A stretch of 64,000 nucleotides of DNA from Crocinitomicaceae bacterium (GCA_029254025.1 JAQWYK010000034.1:62001-126000); one strand, 5' to 3'. Positions 48,407 through 60,586 are shown, numbered from the stretch's first letter. The notes: generated from the sequence alone by a model not told the origin. Numbers and translations: made by a program.

Positions 48407-48853
48407 TTAGATTTCTGAACAATTCCCACCTTGGGCTTCTATTCCTGCTTTCGCAGAAGAAGAAAATTTGTGAGCAGTCACATTAATCTTTGCATTGAGT
48501 TCACCACGTCCAAGAATTTTTACCAATTCATTACGCCCAACAAGTCCATTTTCACGCAATACTTCTGGAGTAATTTCAGTAACATTTTTCTTATCTACAA
48601 GTGTTTGGATGATATCAAGATTGATAGCTTTGAATTCAACACGGTTAATGTTCTTAAAACCAAATTTAGGAACACGACGTTGAAGAGGCATTTGCCCACC
48701 TTCAAAACCTACCTTCTTGCTATAACCAGATCTTGATTTCGCTCCTTTGTGTCCGCGAGTAGAAGTGCCTCCATAACCGGAACCTTGACCTCTACCAATA
48801 CGACGCTGACTTTTTACGGCGCCTTTCGCTGGAGTTAAATTATTTAGATTCAT
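48407..48853 (-). CDS. rplO: 50S ribosomal protein L15
   Basis: 148 residues from ATG 48853 ([13 protein letters not shown]); the longer TTG reading is discarded. Gly-rich N-terminus [20 protein letters not shown], globular C-domain with VTAHKFS. Late 50S assembly protein. Confidence 0.97.
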   Translation of the reverse strand: MNLNNLTPAKGAVKSQRRIGRGQGSGYGGTSTRGHKGAKSRSGYSKKVGFEGGQMPLQRRVPKFGFKNINRVEFKAINLDIIQTLVDKKNVTEITPEVLRENGLVGRNELVKILGRGELNAKINVTAHKFSSSAKAGIEAQGGNCSEI

Positions 48854-48874
48854 TTCTTTCAATTTTTAAGGGTT

Positions 48875-49051
48875 CTACTCAACAACTTCTATTAAGTGTT
48901 GAACTTTTTTCACCATACCAAGAATCTGAGGAGTTGCCTCTTTCTCAACGATATGATTTAACTTTCTCAATCCTAACGCTTTGATCGTGTCTTTTTGTCT
49001 TTTCGGACGACGAATAGCGCTTCTTACTTGCTTAATTTTAATTGTAGCCAT
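48875..49051 (-). CDS. rpmD: 50S ribosomal protein L30
   Basis: 58 residues read by hand: [20 protein letters not shown], then LGLRKLNH and a C-terminal HLIEVVE. Length and position between L15 and S5 are as expected for L30. Confidence 0.95.
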   Translation of the reverse strand: MATIKIKQVRSAIRRPKRQKDTIKALGLRKLNHIVEKEATPQILGMVKKVQHLIEVVE

Positions 49052-49062
49052 TTCGTTTGTAA

Positions 49063-49581
49063 TTATCCGTTAAACACTTGATCAATCGTAATTCCTCTTT
49101 GCTTCGCTACAGATACTGCATCTCTCATTTGAGAAAGTGCATCTATAGTCGCTTTCACCACGTTGTGTGGGTTAGAAGAACCTTGAGATTTCGCTAATAC
49201 ATTGTGAATTCCAACACTCTCAAGTACAGCACGCATCGCACCACCTGCGATTACCCCTGTACCATTTGAAGCTGGCTTAAGTAGAACTCGAGCTCCACCA
49301 AACTTACCTTTTTGTGCATGTGGCACAGTATCGTTGATGATAGGAACTCTAATTAGGTTTTTCTTAGCGTCATCAATACCTTTAGAAATTGCTTCTGTTA
49401 CTTCTTTCGCTTTACCTAATCCATGACCTACGATTCCGTTTTCATCTCCAACCACAACGATTGCAGAGAAACTAAACGTACGTCCACCTTTAGTTACCTT
49501 AGTAACTCTATTTACCCCAACCAATTTGTCTTTCAACTCAATTTCTGAGGATTTTACTCTATTTAAAACTTTTGCTGCCAT
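49063..49581 (-). CDS. rpsE: 30S ribosomal protein S5
   Basis: 172 residues with the double-stranded RNA-binding motif [19 protein letters not shown] and the [10 protein letters not shown] helix. Involved in decoding accuracy and mRNA entry. Confidence 0.98.
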   Translation of the reverse strand: MAAKVLNRVKSSEIELKDKLVGVNRVTKVTKGGRTFSFSAIVVVGDENGIVGHGLGKAKEVTEAISKGIDDAKKNLIRVPIINDTVPHAQKGKFGGARVLLKPASNGTGVIAGGAMRAVLESVGIHNVLAKSQGSSNPHNVVKATIDALSQMRDAVSVAKQRGITIDQVFNG

Positions 49582-49586
49582 CTCAA

Positions 49587-49940
49587 TTAAAATTTAAGTC
49601 CACCTTCACGAGCTGAATCTGCTAGAGACTTTACTCTTCCATGATACAAATATCCATTTCTATCGAAAACAACTTGGCTTACACCAGCTTTAACAGCTTT
49701 CTCAGCAATCAATTTACCAACCGCTGCAGCTTGTTCGATTTTTGGAAGTTTTTCAGTTTCTTTCATCATCTGTGATGAAGCGGATACTAATGTTATTCCT
49801 TTTAAATCGTCTACAATTTGAGCATAGATTTGCTTGTTGCTTCTATACACAGTAAGACGAGGAATATCTGCATTACCAAAAACTCTCTTTCTGATTCTGC
49901 GTTTTATTTTAGCTCTACGAGCTATTTTACTAAATGCCAT
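49587..49940 (-). CDS. rplR: 50S ribosomal protein L18
   Basis: 117 residues with [19 protein letters not shown] and [20 protein letters not shown]. Binds 5S rRNA. 5 bp from rpsE. Confidence 0.98.
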   Translation of the reverse strand: MAFSKIARRAKIKRRIRKRVFGNADIPRLTVYRSNKQIYAQIVDDLKGITLVSASSQMMKETEKLPKIEQAAAVGKLIAEKAVKAGVSQVVFDRNGYLYHGRVKSLADSAREGGLKF

Positions 49941-49960
49941 AATACAATTAATTAAGGTTA

Positions 49961-50512
49961 TTACTTACCTGCGGATTTACCGGCTTTTCTTCTTACTTCT
50001 TCTCCTCGATAGCGGATACCTTTTCCTTTGTAAGGTTCGGGTTTGCGGAAAGAACGAATTTTGGCAGCTACTTGTCCAATCAGTTGCTTGTCGTGAGACT
50101 CAAGAGAAACAACCGGTGCCTTACCTTTTTCAGTAAGTGCAGATACCTTAACTTCTTTAGGAATATCGATAATTATTGGGTGAGAATAACCAACAGACAT
50201 ATTCAAGAGTTGACCTTGAGCTTCTGCACGGTAACCTACACCGATAACTTCTAATTCCTTCTTATACCCTTCCGAAACACCAACTATCATGTTATTAACC
50301 AATGCACGGTATAAACCATGCTTCGATCTATGATCTGGCGCATCTGTCGCGCGATGGAAAGTGAGTACACCGTCCTCCTGAGAAATAGTCACAGATGCAT
50401 CAACTTCTTGAGTCAATTCACCTTTAGGGCCTTTCACAGTGATAACGTTTCCGTCAACTTTCACTTCAATTCCACTCGGGATTGTAACTGGGGATTTACC
50501 TATCCTTGACAT
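49961..50512 (-). CDS. rplF: 50S ribosomal protein L6
   Basis: 183 residues; [15 protein letters not shown] start, [10 protein letters not shown]-like motif, and the [14 protein letters not shown] signature near the end. Lies at the GTPase-associated region. Confidence 0.98.
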   Translation of the reverse strand: MSRIGKSPVTIPSGIEVKVDGNVITVKGPKGELTQEVDASVTISQEDGVLTFHRATDAPDHRSKHGLYRALVNNMIVGVSEGYKKELEVIGVGYRAEAQGQLLNMSVGYSHPIIIDIPKEVKVSALTEKGKAPVVSLESHDKQLIGQVAAKIRSFRKPEPYKGKGIRYRGEEVRRKAGKSAGK

Positions 50513-50532
50513 TTTTGTTATTTACTTTAATA

Positions 50533-50931
50533 TTAATATACGTAACAAAGTACTTCTCCACCAACTTTCAAATTACGTGCTTCTTTATCGGTAATGATAC
50601 CTTTTGAAGTAGAGATAATTGCTACTCCAAGTCCATTAATAACTCTTGGAAGTTCAGTTGAGTTCGTGTACTTTCTTAAACCTGGCTTAGAAATACGCTG
50701 AAGCGATGTAATCGCTGGCGTTTTTGTAGACGGGTTATACTTTAATGCAATCTTAATAGTGCCTTGTTTGTCGTCCTCTTGGAATGCAAAATTTGTGATG
50801 TATCCTTTTTCAAAAAGGATCTTAGTCATCGCTCTTTTTACATTAGAACCAGGGATTTCAACTACTTTTTTACCGGCACTACTCGCGTTTCTTATACGCG
50901 TTAAATAATCTGCTATCGGGTCTGTATTCAT
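50533..50931 (-). CDS. rpsH: 30S ribosomal protein S8
   Basis: 132 residues from ATG 50931 (MNTDPIADYLTRIRNA); a 20-residue longer frame overlaps rpsN and is discarded. Ends in GVAIISTSKGIITDKEAR and GGEVLCYVY. Primary 16S rRNA binder. Confidence 0.97.
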   Translation of the reverse strand: MNTDPIADYLTRIRNASSAGKKVVEIPGSNVKRAMTKILFEKGYITNFAFQEDDKQGTIKIALKYNPSTKTPAITSLQRISKPGLRKYTNSTELPRVINGLGVAIISTSKGIITDKEARNLKVGGEVLCYVY

Positions 50932-50950
50932 TTTCTTTCTAATAATATGA

Positions 50951-51220
50951 TTACCAACTAGCCTTTTTAATACCTGGGATTTTCCCAGCAAGCGCCATTT
51001 CTCTGAATGTCACCCTTGAGATACCAAACTGTCTCATGTATCCTCTCGGACGTCCAGTAAGACCGCAACGGTTATGCAATCTAACTTTCGATGAGTTCGC
51101 TGGTAACTTTTGAAGTGCATCCCAATCACCGGCCTCTTTCAAAGCAGCTCTTTTCGCAGCATACTTCTCTACTAAGGCTTCTCTTTTGCGCTCACGCGCT
51201 TTCATTGATTCTTTTGCCAT
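50951..51220 (-). CDS. rpsN: 30S ribosomal protein S14 (zinc-free form)
   Basis: 89 residues from ATG 51220 ([14 protein letters not shown]). The long, non-zinc type: a single Cys in [17 protein letters not shown] instead of the Cys4 ribbon. Confidence 0.97.
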   Translation of the reverse strand: MAKESMKARERKREALVEKYAAKRAALKEAGDWDALQKLPANSSKVRLHNRCGLTGRPRGYMRQFGISRVTFREMALAGKIPGIKKASW

Positions 51221-51224
51221 AATC

Positions 51225-51776
51225 CTATTTTTTCGTGAATGGAAAACCAAACGCATCTAACAAAGCTTTTCCTTCCTCGTCGTTAGGAGCACTTGTTACG
51301 ATGGTAATATCCATACCTAAAATTTTGTTTACTTTATCTATATCAATCTCTGGGAAGATGATGTGTTCTTTAACACCCATGTTGAAATTTCCACGTCCAT
51401 CAAACCCTTTCGCAGGTACACCTTTAAAATCACGTGTACGTGGAAGAGCGATTGAAATCAAACGATCCAAAAATTCATACATTTTATCACCGCGCAAAGT
51501 AACTTTAGTTCCAATAGGCATCCCTTTTCTTAACTTAAAGTTAGAAACGTCTTTCTTGGAAATAGTAGCTACGGCTTTCTGTCCTGTGATGGTTGTTAAA
51601 TCATCTACTGCGCTATCAACAATTTTCTTGTCAGCAACAGCTTCACCGATACCTTGAGAGATAACGATTTTTTCTAACTTGGGAACTCTCATTACAGATT
51701 TGAACCCGAATTTCTCAGTCAATGCAGGGATAACCTCCGTTGCATACTTTTCTTGAAGTCTTGGTTTGTGTGTCAT
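51225..51776 (-). CDS. rplE: 50S ribosomal protein L5
   Basis: 183 residues with [17 protein letters not shown] and [20 protein letters not shown]. Contacts 5S rRNA and P-site tRNA. Confidence 0.98.
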   Translation of the reverse strand: MTHKPRLQEKYATEVIPALTEKFGFKSVMRVPKLEKIVISQGIGEAVADKKIVDSAVDDLTTITGQKAVATISKKDVSNFKLRKGMPIGTKVTLRGDKMYEFLDRLISIALPRTRDFKGVPAKGFDGRGNFNMGVKEHIIFPEIDIDKVNKILGMDITIVTSAPNDEEGKALLDAFGFPFTKK

Positions 51777-51778
51777 GA

Positions 51779-52093
51779 TTAAATTTCCTCCCCTGTCTTT
51801 TTAGCGAAACGAACTAGTTTTCCATCTTTGTTCTCACGACGACCAACACGTGTTGCTTCACCGTTATGAACAAGCATGAGGTTAGATATGTGAAGACCCG
51901 CTTCTTTCTCCACAATTCCACCTTGAGGGTTCGCAGCACTTGGCTTAGTGTGACGTTTTACAACGTTTACACCTTCCACTACTACGCGCTCTTTGTTACG
52001 ATCAATAGACAATACTTTACCTTCTTGACCACGTGCTTCACCGCTTAAAACTTTAACAGTGTCACCTACTTTAATGTGTAATTTCTTTTGCAT
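51779..52093 (-). CDS. rplX: 50S ribosomal protein L24
   Basis: 104 residues with a KOW motif: [20 protein letters not shown], then [11 protein letters not shown]. Early 50S assembly initiator. Confidence 0.97.
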   Translation of the reverse strand: MQKKLHIKVGDTVKVLSGEARGQEGKVLSIDRNKERVVVEGVNVVKRHTKPSAANPQGGIVEKEAGLHISNLMLVHNGEATRVGRRENKDGKLVRFAKKTGEEI

Positions 52094-52105
52094 AATTTTA
52101 CAATT

Positions 52106-52474
52106 TTAAAGTACTTCTGGAGCAAGTGAAACAATCTTCATATAATTGTTTTCACGTAACTCACGGGCTACTGGTCCGAAAATACGAGTACCTCTCATCT
52201 CGTTTGCTTGGTTTAAAATAACCACAGCATTATCATCAAAACGAATATAAGAACCATCTGCACGACGGATTTCTTTTTTCGTTCTAACTACTACCGCCTT
52301 GGCAACCTGTCCTTTTTTGACAGCTCCAGAGGGCATTGCGCTCTTGACAGCAACGACTATTTTATCTCCAACGGAGGCATAGCGACGCTTTGTACCGCCT
52401 AAAACGCGAATACACAACACCTCTTTGGCTCCACTGTTGTCTGCTACTGCAAGTCTTGATTCTGTTTGTATCAT
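52106..52474 (-). CDS. rplN: 50S ribosomal protein L14
   Basis: 122 residues: [20 protein letters not shown] and [13 protein letters not shown], both universal L14 signatures. Confidence 0.98.
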   Translation of the reverse strand: MIQTESRLAVADNSGAKEVLCIRVLGGTKRRYASVGDKIVVAVKSAMPSGAVKKGQVAKAVVVRTKKEIRRADGSYIRFDDNAVVILNQANEMRGTRIFGPVARELRENNYMKIVSLAPEVL

Positions 52475-52484
52475 TACTTAATGA

Positions 52485-52742
52485 TTATTTAGCTCTTTCT
52501 ACAATTTCTACTAATCTCCAGTTCTTTAATTTACTTAAAGGACGGGTCTCCTGAATTTTCACGGTGTCACCTTCGTTACACTCGTTTTTTTCGTCGTGGG
52601 CGACAAATTTAGTAGTTTTTTTAATGAACTTACCATATTTTGGGTGTTTTACTTTACGCTCAACCATAACAACGATGGATTTATCCATTTTGTCACTGGT
52701 TACTACACCTGTACGTTCTTTTCTTAAATTACGCTTTTCCAT
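52485..52742 (-). CDS. rpsQ: 30S ribosomal protein S17
   Basis: 85 residues from ATG 52742 ([14 protein letters not shown]). OB-fold with [14 protein letters not shown] and the C-terminal [18 protein letters not shown]. Confidence 0.97.
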   Translation of the reverse strand: MEKRNLRKERTGVVTSDKMDKSIVVMVERKVKHPKYGKFIKKTTKFVAHDEKNECNEGDTVKIQETRPLSKLKNWRLVEIVERAK

Positions 52743-52766
52743 TTCGAGCAATTCTAATTAACAAGC

Positions 52767-52961
52767 TTAAGCTTGTGTGTTTCTTTTACTCAATTCCGTA
52801 TTCAATTTCGCGATCGTTTTTCTTAAATGACGAATTTGCAAAGGGTTTTCTAATGGAGCTACTTTATGATTTAAAAGCAACTTCATCATTTTCTCTTTGG
52901 ATTCATCTAAACGGTCGTTTAAATCTCCTAACGATAATTGTACGATTTCTTCTTGTTTCAT
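52767..52961 (-). CDS. rpmC: 50S ribosomal protein L29
   Basis: 64 residues forming the two-helix hairpin of L29, with IRHLRKTIAKLNTEL near the end. Located at the tunnel exit. Confidence 0.95.
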   Translation of the reverse strand: MKQEEIVQLSLGDLNDRLDESKEKMMKLLLNHKVAPLENPLQIRHLRKTIAKLNTELSKRNTQA

Positions 52962-52969
52962 TTTCCTTC

Positions 52970-53398
52970 TTATTTTCCTGGGATAACATAATCGTTGCGA
53001 ACAACGAATTTACATTTAACCGGCAGCTTCTGAGCAGCCAAACGAAGTGCTTCTTTTGCAGTTTCGTAAGGTACACCATCAGCTTCGAACATGATTCTAC
53101 CTGGTTTCACAACAGCTACCCAATGACTAGGAGCTCCCTTACCTTTACCCATCCTTACCTCTGCAGGCTTAGAAGTTACAGGTTTGTCCGGGAAGATACG
53201 AATCCAAACTTTACCTTCTCTCTTCATGTAACGAGTAACGGCGATACGTGAAGCTTCGATTTGTCTGGATGTGATCCATCCTGGCTCAAGGGTTTTTAAT
53301 CCGAAAGATCCAAAAGCGATTTGACTACCTCTATGAGCAATTCCTCGGTTTCGACCTTTCTGAGCTTTTCTAAATTTAGTTCTCTTTGGTGATAACAT
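52970..53398 (-). CDS. rplP: 50S ribosomal protein L16
   Basis: 142 residues: [19 protein letters not shown] start, [19 protein letters not shown], and [20 protein letters not shown]. Near the A-site tRNA. Confidence 0.98.
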   Translation of the reverse strand: MLSPKRTKFRKAQKGRNRGIAHRGSQIAFGSFGLKTLEPGWITSRQIEASRIAVTRYMKREGKVWIRIFPDKPVTSKPAEVRMGKGKGAPSHWVAVVKPGRIMFEADGVPYETAKEALRLAAQKLPVKCKFVVRNDYVIPGK

Positions 53399-53424
53399 CT
53401 CAATTAGTTTTTAAAGTCAAACAC

Positions 53425-54141
53425 TTATTTCTTTCTACGTTGTTTTACACCACCTTTAGCACGGGGTCCGCCACCTTTCTTAGAATCCAAACCAATGTTT
53501 GGAGACAAGTCACGCTTTCCGAACACCTCACCCTTACAGATCCATACCTTGATACCGATACGTCCATAAGTAGTATGCGCTTCCGCTAATGCGTAATCAA
53601 TATCTGCTCTAAAGGTATGAAGAGGGGTTCTACCTTCCTTGTACATTTCTGAACGTGCCATTTCAGCACCATTCAAACGACCAGATATTTTTACTTTTAT
53701 TCCTTCAGCACCCATTCTCATTGTAGAGGCGATTGACATCTTAATCGCTCTACGGAAAGAAATACGTGCTTCAATTTGACGAGCAATTCCATCGGCTACC
53801 AACTGAGCATCCAATTCAGGACGTTTAATCTCAAAAATGTTGATTTGAATTTCCTTGTTCGTCAATTTCTTTAATTCCTCTTTTAGTTTATCCACCTCTT
53901 GACCACCTTTTCCGATGATAACACCTGGACGAGCAGTATTAATTGTTACCGTAACTAACTTTAACGTTCGTTCGATAATAATTTTAGAAATACTCGCGCG
54001 ATTCAAACGAGCACCAAGGTATTTACGGATTTTATCATCCTCTACGATTTTATCACCGTAGTTATTACCTCCATACCAGTTCGATTCCCATCCGTGGATA
54101 AAACCTAATCTGTTTCCTATTGGATTTGTTTTTTGTCCCAT
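53425..54141 (-). CDS. rpsC: 30S ribosomal protein S3
   Basis: 238 residues: start [18 protein letters not shown], type-2 KH motif [17 protein letters not shown], and C-terminal [14 protein letters not shown]. Helps unwind mRNA at the entry tunnel. Confidence 0.98.
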   Translation of the reverse strand: MGQKTNPIGNRLGFIHGWESNWYGGNNYGDKIVEDDKIRKYLGARLNRASISKIIIERTLKLVTVTINTARPGVIIGKGGQEVDKLKEELKKLTNKEIQINIFEIKRPELDAQLVADGIARQIEARISFRRAIKMSIASTMRMGAEGIKVKISGRLNGAEMARSEMYKEGRTPLHTFRADIDYALAEAHTTYGRIGIKVWICKGEVFGKRDLSPNIGLDSKKGGGPRAKGGVKQRRKK

Positions 54142-54144
54142 TTC

Positions 54145-54543
54145 CTAATTTTTAATACCGTCCACAACAATCTTCACGTGGTTGGATCGTTTTCTAATTC
54201 TGTGTGCTCTACCCTGAGGAGCTGGTTGAATTCTTTTCAACATTGTAGCCGGAGAAACTTCAATCGTTTTCACGATAAGTTGTTCATCCTCGAGACTCTT
54301 ATCTTCATTCTTAAGCTCCCAATTAGCAATTGCAGAACGCAATAACTTTTCGAGGCTCTTTGAAGCATGTTTAGGATTGTGTTGCAATATACCTAGAGCT
54401 TTATTTACTTCAACTCCCCTTAAGAGATCTGCAACTAATCTCATCTTTCTTGGAGCAATAGAAGAGTTCTTCAATGCTGCAAATGCAACACTCTTATTAT
54501 CTTCTTTTCTTTTCTCAGCTCTTAATCTTTTTCTAGCGCCCAT
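54145..54543 (-). CDS. rplV: 50S ribosomal protein L22
   Basis: 132 residues; [17 protein letters not shown] at the N-side and the tunnel-loop region [20 protein letters not shown]. Length is normal. Confidence 0.97.
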   Translation of the reverse strand: MGARKRLRAEKRKEDNKSVAFAALKNSSIAPRKMRLVADLLRGVEVNKALGILQHNPKHASKSLEKLLRSAIANWELKNEDKSLEDEQLIVKTIEVSPATMLKRIQPAPQGRAHRIRKRSNHVKIVVDGIKN

Positions 54544-54562
54544 GTCTTAGAAATATTTAATA

Positions 54563-54841
54563 CTATCTTCTTTTATCTTTCTTATTACCAGCATGACCAC
54601 GGAAATTACGCGTTGGTGCGAATTCTCCTAATTTGTGACCTACCATATTCTCAGTTACATACACAGGGATAAACTTGTTACCATTGTGCACTGCTATTGT
54701 CAAGTTTACAAAGTCAGGTGTAATTGTAGAGGCTCTTGACCACGTTTTGATTACACTTTTTGACCCTGATTCTTGCGCTTCATCCACTCGTTTCGATAAT
54801 TTATAATGAACGAATGGTGGTTTTTTTAACGAACGACTCAT
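54563..54841 (-). CDS. rpsS: 30S ribosomal protein S19
   Basis: 92 residues: [15 protein letters not shown] and [18 protein letters not shown], the S19 hallmark. Partner of S13 in the head. Confidence 0.98.
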   Translation of the reverse strand: MSRSLKKPPFVHYKLSKRVDEAQESGSKSVIKTWSRASTITPDFVNLTIAVHNGNKFIPVYVTENMVGHKLGEFAPTRNFRGHAGNKKDKRR

Positions 54842-54848
54842 ATCCTAC

Positions 54849-55673
54849 TTATTTCTTTCTTTTCTCAATAATAAACTTGTCAGAATACTTCTTCTTAGCA
54901 CGAGTTTTGTATCCTTTCGCTGGAACACCATTACGCGATCTTGGATGACCACCAGAGTTACGGCCTTCACCACCACCCATCGGGTGATCAACAGGGTTCA
55001 TAACTACACCGCGTACACGTGGACGTCTTCCCAACCAACGAGATCTACCCGCCTTACCAGAAACAACTAAACTGTGTTCAGAATTAGAAACCGCACCGAT
55101 TGTCGCTAGACACTCAGTAAGGATCATTCGAGTTTCACCAGATGGCATTTTCACAATTGCGTATCTACCATCACGCGCATTTAACTGAGCATACGTACCT
55201 GCTCCTCTTGCAATAGCACCACCTTTACCAGGCTTCAACTCAATGTTATGAATTACAGTTCCTAAAGGAATAATTTCCAATGGAAGTGCATTTCCTACAT
55301 TAGGCTGAGCATTAGCTCCAGATAATACTGAATCTCCTACTTTTAATCCATCCGGTGCGATAATGTATCGCTTTTCACCGTCTGCATAAAACAACAAAGC
55401 AATACGAGCTGTCCTGTTCGGATCATACTCGATTGATTTAACAACAGCAGGAATATCATGCTTATCTCTTTTAAAGTCGATAATACGATACTTTTGCTTG
55501 TGACCACCACCGATATAACGCATCGTCATTCTACCAGAGTTGTTACGCCCACCAGACTTCTTTTTAGAAGCGATGAGTGATTTCTCAGGAGTTGACGTGG
55601 TTACTTCCGCGTAATCACTGTTAATTTTGTGTCTCTGCCCTGGAGTTGTAGGCTTGAATTTTTTAAGACCCAT
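54849..55673 (-). CDS. rplB: 50S ribosomal protein L2
   Basis: 274 residues with [20 protein letters not shown] and [19 protein letters not shown], the peptidyl-transferase-proximal loop with the conserved His. Confidence 0.98.
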   Translation of the reverse strand: MGLKKFKPTTPGQRHKINSDYAEVTTSTPEKSLIASKKKSGGRNNSGRMTMRYIGGGHKQKYRIIDFKRDKHDIPAVVKSIEYDPNRTARIALLFYADGEKRYIIAPDGLKVGDSVLSGANAQPNVGNALPLEIIPLGTVIHNIELKPGKGGAIARGAGTYAQLNARDGRYAIVKMPSGETRMILTECLATIGAVSNSEHSLVVSGKAGRSRWLGRRPRVRGVVMNPVDHPMGGGEGRNSGGHPRSRNGVPAKGYKTRAKKKYSDKFIIEKRKK

Positions 55674-55683
55674 TTTAAATTAA

Positions 55684-55980
55684 TTAAATGTTAGTAAACA
55701 AATCAATCGTCTCTCCATCTGCAACAGTAACAACTGCTTTTTTATAACGTGCGTTACGTTGCTCAACGATACCTTTGTTAGTATATTTAACAGAGGATTT
55801 ACCACCGCCATAATTCATGGTACGCACACTACGAATAGTGACACCATACATGTTCTCGACGGCATTTTTTATTTCAATCTTGTTCGCCCTACGGTCTACA
55901 ACAAACGTAAAACGATTATTCATTTCGCTATCACTTGTAGCTTTCTCCGTAATTAGAGGCTTTTTAATAATTGTGTTCAT
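55684..55980 (-). CDS. rplW: 50S ribosomal protein L23
   Basis: 98 residues from ATG 55980 (MNTIIKKPLITEKA). ENMYGVTIRSVRTMN and the two-stranded tunnel-exit loop are visible. Trigger factor and SRP dock here. Confidence 0.96.
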   Translation of the reverse strand: MNTIIKKPLITEKATSDSEMNNRFTFVVDRRANKIEIKNAVENMYGVTIRSVRTMNYGGGKSSVKYTNKGIVEQRNARYKKAVVTVADGETIDLFTNI

Positions 55981-55986
55981 CACCAA

Positions 55987-56613
55987 TTAGTTTAAGATCT
56001 TTTCAATTACTTCAACTGAGCTTTTTGCAAGCACAACTTTCTTCGCATTTAATACGTCGTAAGTGTTCAATAAATCAGCAGTAACTACTTTCATAGTTCC
56101 TATATTTCGAGCTGATAAATAAACGTTGTCGTTTTTACTTCCTAGTACCAAAAGTACTTTGTCATTTTCTAACTTCAAGTTTCCTAAAAGAGACTTAAAT
56201 TCTTGTGTCTTTGGAGTTTCAAAATTGAAATCTTCCAATACAAGAAGTCCGTCATTTTGTGCCTTGTAAGACAACGCAGAACGACGAGCTAATCGCTTCA
56301 ATTTAGTATTTAACTTGAAGGAATAGTTTCTTGGTCTTGGTCCGAATACACGACCTCCACCTCTAAAAACTGGGGATTTAATTGAACCAGCACGCGCTGT
56401 ACCTGTTCCTTTTTGCTTCTTAATCTTACGCGTACTTCCTTGGATTTCCGCTCTTTCTTTCGATTTGTGCGTTCCTTGGCGCTTATTCGCTAAATGTTGT
56501 TTCACATCTAGGTAAATCGCATGATCATTTGGCTCAATTGCAAAAACTGAGTCAGAAAGATTCACTTTCGTTGAAGTAGCTTTTCCTTTTGTATCTAAAA
56601 CTTTTACTTCCAT
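55987..56613 (-). CDS. rplD: 50S ribosomal protein L4
   Basis: 208 residues; [20 protein letters not shown] and [20 protein letters not shown], the L4 tunnel loop. One-base overlap with rplC. Confidence 0.98.
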   Translation of the reverse strand: MEVKVLDTKGKATSTKVNLSDSVFAIEPNDHAIYLDVKQHLANKRQGTHKSKERAEIQGSTRKIKKQKGTGTARAGSIKSPVFRGGGRVFGPRPRNYSFKLNTKLKRLARRSALSYKAQNDGLLVLEDFNFETPKTQEFKSLLGNLKLENDKVLLVLGSKNDNVYLSARNIGTMKVVTADLLNTYDVLNAKKVVLAKSSVEVIEKILN

Positions 56614-57227
56614 TATTTCTCAATTATTACTGTTGAACCTTTAGCTCCAGGAATGGAACCTTTAACTACTAGCAAATTCTTGTCTGTAAGAACTTTCAAA
56701 ATCTGAAGGTTTTCGATAGTAACAGTTTTGTTACCCATCTGTCCAGCCATACGCATTCCTTTGAATACACGCGCTGGATAAGATGCAGCACCGATAGATC
56801 CAGGAGCTCTCAAACGGTTATGTTGACCATGCGTTGCTTGTCCAACACCACCAAAACCGTGACGTTTTACAACACCTTGAAAACCTTTACCTTTTGAAGT
56901 TCCAGAGATACTTACGAACTCACCTTCTTCAAACAATTCTACATTTACAGATTCTCCAAGGTTTAAACCTTCGAATCCATCAAACTCTACCAATTCGCTT
57001 TTTGGTGTAGTACCCGCTTTCTTAAAGTGTCCTTTAAGCGCACTTGGAGTATTGTTCTCCTTGCGCTCACCGAAACCTAATTGAATTGCTTCGTACCCAT
57101 CACGATCTTGTGTCTTCACTTGCGTTACTACGCAAGGACCAGCTTCTATCACTGTGCATGGTGTTGCCTTACCCTCGGCACTGTAGATGCTAGTCATTCC
57201 GACTTTTCTTCCTATTAATCCAGGCAT
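56613..57227 (-). CDS. rplC: 50S ribosomal protein L3
   Basis: 204 residues; [20 protein letters not shown] at the start and [20 protein letters not shown] in the long extension reaching the peptidyl-transferase centre. Confidence 0.98.
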   Translation of the reverse strand: MPGLIGRKVGMTSIYSAEGKATPCTVIEAGPCVVTQVKTQDRDGYEAIQLGFGERKENNTPSALKGHFKKAGTTPKSELVEFDGFEGLNLGESVNVELFEEGEFVSISGTSKGKGFQGVVKRHGFGGVGQATHGQHNRLRAPGSIGAASYPARVFKGMRMAGQMGNKTVTIENLQILKVLTDKNLLVVKGSIPGAKGSTVIIEK

Positions 57228-57244
57228 TCTTTATTTATTATAGA

Positions 57245-57550
57245 TTATACTTTAATTTCTACGTCAACCCCACTTGGTAACTCCAATCGCATAAGCGCAT
57301 CAACTGTTTTTGATGAAGAGCTGTAAATATCAAGCAAACGCTTGTAAGAACACAACTCAAACTGCTCACGTGCTTTTTTGTTAACGTGTGGTGATTTCAA
57401 TACTGTGTAAATTCTCTTGTGTGTAGGTAATGGAATTGGTCCACTAACAACCGCACCTGTAGTTTTCACAGTTTTAACGATTTTCTCAGCTGATTTGTCA
57501 ACCAAGTTATGATCGTAAGACTTCAATTTTATTCTAATTCTCTGACTCAT
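57245..57550 (-). CDS. rpsJ: 30S ribosomal protein S10
   Basis: 101 residues with [20 protein letters not shown] and [20 protein letters not shown]. Head protein, also a NusB partner in antitermination. It follows fusA directly; no tuf gene intervenes. Confidence 0.98.
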   Translation of the reverse strand: MSQRIRIKLKSYDHNLVDKSAEKIVKTVKTTGAVVSGPIPLPTHKRIYTVLKSPHVNKKAREQFELCSYKRLLDIYSSSSKTVDALMRLELPSGVDVEIKV

Positions 57551-57561
57551 CGACTTTAATA

Positions 57562-59667
57562 TTAAGCGGAAACATTTCCTTTTACTTTAGCAATAACTTC
57601 ATCTGCAACGTTACGAGGACATACATCAAAATGAGAGAATTCCATAGAAGAATTCGCACGTCCAGATGTAATTGTTCTCAACGTAGTTACGTATCCAAAC
57701 ATCTCAGAAAGTGGAACGATAGCTTTCACTACTTTCGCGCCAGCACGATCGTCCATTCCTTGCATTTGTCCACGACGACGGTTAAGGTCAGCTACAACAT
57801 CACCCATGTTTTCTTCTGGTGTAATCACTTCTAACTTCATGATTGGCTCAAGAAGTTCTGGACTACACTTAGGAAGAGCATGTCTGTATGCCATTTTCGC
57901 ACACACTTCAAATGATAAAGAATCTGAATCGACAGCGTGGAATGAACCATCACGTAATTCAACTTTCAATGAGTCCACTGGGTAACCAGCTAAAACTCCA
58001 TTTGACATTGCTTCTTTGAATCCTTTTTCAACCGAAGGGATAAATTCTTTAGGAACGTTACCACCTTTGATGCTATTGATAAACTCAAGTCCTGTTTTTT
58101 CTTGGTCTTCTTGCGGGCTAATTGTGATAACAATATCAGCAAATTTACCACGTCCACCAGATTGCTTCTTATAAACCTCTCTGTGTTCGATAGTACCAGC
58201 GATACGCTCACGGTAAGTTACCTGCGGAGCACCTTGATTAACTTCTACTTTAAATTCTCTTCTCAAACGATCAACAATGATATCTAAGTGAAGCTCACCC
58301 ATACCACTAATTACAGTTTGTCCAGAATCTTCATCCGTATGAACACGGAATGTAGGATCTTCTTCAGCTAACTTCTGTAAACCATTTGATAATCTGTCAG
58401 AATCTGCTTGCGTTTTTGGCTCAATTGCCAAACCGATTACAGGCTCTGGGAAGTTCATTGATTCCAAAATAATCGGACTACCTTCAGCACATAAAGTGTC
58501 TCCAGTTTTAATGTCCTTAAATCCTACAACCGCACCAATATCACCAGCTCCTAATTCAGGAATTTGATTTTGCTTGTTCGCGTGCATCTGGAAAATACGA
58601 GAAATACGTTCTTTGTTTCCTGAACGTGTATTGTAAACATATGAACCAGCAGGAAGAACTCCTGAATATGCTCTAACGAAACATAAACGACCAACAAATG
58701 GGTCAGTTGCAATTTTAAATGCTAAAGCAGAAAACGGCTCATCAAAGCTTGGTCTTCTTTTTTCTTCTGCATCTGTTTTAGGATTTGTACCAACAATTGC
58801 TTCAACATCCATCGGAGAAGGTAAAATTTCCATTACCATATCCAACATCGCCTGAACACCTTTGTTTTTGAACGCAGAACCACACATCATAGGAACAACT
58901 TTCCCTGCGATTGTAGCTTCACGTAAAGCATCTAAAATCTCTCTTTCAGTAAGTGACTCTGGATCCTCAAAGTATTTCTCCATCAATGTATCATTGAACT
59001 CAGCTACTGCTTCCAATAACTGCTCTCTCAACATTGTTGCTTCTTCTAATACATCTTCTGGAATTTCGATTTCTTGGAAAGTCATTCCCATATCCTCTTC
59101 ATTCCAAGTAATTCCACGGAAGTTAATTAAATCAACTACTCCTTTAAAATTATCTTCAGCACCGATGTTAATCTGCAAAGGCAACGCGTGGCTACCTAAC
59201 ATTTCTCTTACTTGCTTACACACGTTCAAGAAATCAGCACCAGAACGGTCCATCTTATTCACAAAACCAATTCTAGGAACATTATAGTTGTTCGCAAGTC
59301 TCCAGTTTGTTTCAGATTGTGGCTCAACACCATCAACCGCAGAGAATAAGAATACCAATCCGTCCAAAACACGTAATGAACGATTCACCTCTACGGTGAA
59401 GTCCACGTGTCCTGGAGTGTCAATAATGTTTACGTGGTACTTTTGGTCTCTGTACATCCAGTTAAGCGTCGTAGCAGCAGAAGTAATTGTAATACCTCTT
59501 TCTTGCTCTTGCTCCATCCAGTCCATTGTAGCAGCACCATCGTGTACTTCACCAATCTTGTGGCTTACACCACCGTAATATAGAATACGCTCCGTTGTTG
59601 TTGTTTTACCAGCATCAATGTGCGCAGCGATACCAATGTTTCTTGTATATTTAAGATCTCTAGCCAT
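57562..59667 (-). CDS. fusA: Elongation factor G
   Basis: 701 residues. G domain with P-loop [15 protein letters not shown], switch-[11 protein letters not shown] and NKMD. Domain IV tip and the C-terminal domain V are present. Drives translocation of tRNA-mRNA with GTP. Confidence 0.98.
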   Translation of the reverse strand: MARDLKYTRNIGIAAHIDAGKTTTTERILYYGGVSHKIGEVHDGAATMDWMEQEQERGITITSAATTLNWMYRDQKYHVNIIDTPGHVDFTVEVNRSLRVLDGLVFLFSAVDGVEPQSETNWRLANNYNVPRIGFVNKMDRSGADFLNVCKQVREMLGSHALPLQINIGAEDNFKGVVDLINFRGITWNEEDMGMTFQEIEIPEDVLEEATMLREQLLEAVAEFNDTLMEKYFEDPESLTEREILDALREATIAGKVVPMMCGSAFKNKGVQAMLDMVMEILPSPMDVEAIVGTNPKTDAEEKRRPSFDEPFSALAFKIATDPFVGRLCFVRAYSGVLPAGSYVYNTRSGNKERISRIFQMHANKQNQIPELGAGDIGAVVGFKDIKTGDTLCAEGSPIILESMNFPEPVIGLAIEPKTQADSDRLSNGLQKLAEEDPTFRVHTDEDSGQTVISGMGELHLDIIVDRLRREFKVEVNQGAPQVTYRERIAGTIEHREVYKKQSGGRGKFADIVITISPQEDQEKTGLEFINSIKGGNVPKEFIPSVEKGFKEAMSNGVLAGYPVDSLKVELRDGSFHAVDSDSLSFEVCAKMAYRHALPKCSPELLEPIMKLEVITPEENMGDVVADLNRRRGQMQGMDDRAGAKVVKAIVPLSEMFGYVTTLRTITSGRANSSMEFSHFDVCPRNVADEVIAKVKGNVSA

Positions 59668-59670
59668 TCC

Positions 59671-60141
59671 TTAAAATCTAAAATGTGAAAATGCTTTATT
59701 TGCTTCTGCCATACGCAACGTGTCTTCTTTCTTTTTAAAAGCAGCACCTTCTTCTTTTGCAGCAGCCATAATTTCATTCGCTAATCGCTGAGCCATAGTT
59801 TTCTCATTTCTCTTACGAGAATACGAAATCAACCACTTCATTGCTAAAGAATGTTTTCTAGACTCACGAACAGGAGTAGGGATTTGGAAAGTAGCACCAC
59901 CTACTCGACGGCTTCTAACTTCTACAGGAGGAGTAATATTCTCCAACGCTTTTTTCCAAACTTCTAATGCATTCTGATCTTCTAATTTCGCATCGATGAT
60001 ATCAATAGAATCATAGAAAATTTTGAATGCAGTACTTTTTTTACCGTCCAACATCAAGTTGTTGACGAATTTTGTTACTTGAGTATCCTTGAACTTTGGG
60101 TCCGGAAGGATCTCAATCTTTTTGGCTTTTCTTCTTCTCAT
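59671..60141 (-). CDS. rpsG: 30S ribosomal protein S7
   Basis: 156 residues: start [17 protein letters not shown], central GKKSTAFKI and [17 protein letters not shown]. Binds 16S rRNA near the E site. Confidence 0.98.
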   Translation of the reverse strand: MRRRKAKKIEILPDPKFKDTQVTKFVNNLMLDGKKSTAFKIFYDSIDIIDAKLEDQNALEVWKKALENITPPVEVRSRRVGGATFQIPTPVRESRKHSLAMKWLISYSRKRNEKTMAQRLANEIMAAAKEEGAAFKKKEDTLRMAEANKAFSHFRF

Positions 60142-60153
60142 CTCTTAAAAGCT

Positions 60154-60531
60154 TTACTTGGTTTTAGGTCTTTTCGTACCATACTTTGAACGACGCTGTG
60201 TTCTTCCTTCAACACCCGCTGTGTCTTCCGCACCGCGAACGATGTGGTAACGTACCCCTGGAAGGTCTTTTACCCTTCCACCGCGTACAAGTACCATCGA
60301 GTGTTCTTGTAAGTTGTGTCCTTCTCCGCCGATGTACGCATTGACTTCTTTACCATTTGTTAAACGCACTCTGGCAACTTTTCTCATTGCAGAGTTTGGC
60401 TTCTTAGGTGTAGTGGTGTACACACGCACACATACTCCTTTACGCTGCGGACAAGAATCAAGTGCTGCTGACTTGCTTTTCTTTACCGGCGCTGTTCTAC
60501 CCTTGCGAACTAATTGCTGAATAGTTGGCAT
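60154..60531 (-). CDS. rpsL: 30S ribosomal protein S12
   Basis: 125 residues with [20 protein letters not shown] and [17 protein letters not shown]. The lysines whose substitution gives streptomycin resistance (in PKKPNS and GRVKDL) are wild type. First gene of the cluster. Confidence 0.98.
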   Translation of the reverse strand: MPTIQQLVRKGRTAPVKKSKSAALDSCPQRKGVCVRVYTTTPKKPNSAMRKVARVRLTNGKEVNAYIGGEGHNLQEHSMVLVRGGRVKDLPGVRYHIVRGAEDTAGVEGRTQRRSKYGTKRPKTK

Positions 60532-60563
60532 ATTTTTCTTTAATTTTTACAAATAAATACTAT

Positions 60564-60583
60564 CCCCAAAAACACTTTAGGGG
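60564..60583 (-). promoter_or_regulatory. Hairpin at the 5' end of the rpsL leader
   Basis: On the minus strand CCCC (60580-60583) pairs with GGGG (60564-60567), with an inner AAA/TTT pair and a GTGT loop. It lies right after the predicted transcription start and may stabilise the long mRNA or be a regulatory site. Confidence 0.45.
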
Positions 60584-60586
60584 CGG

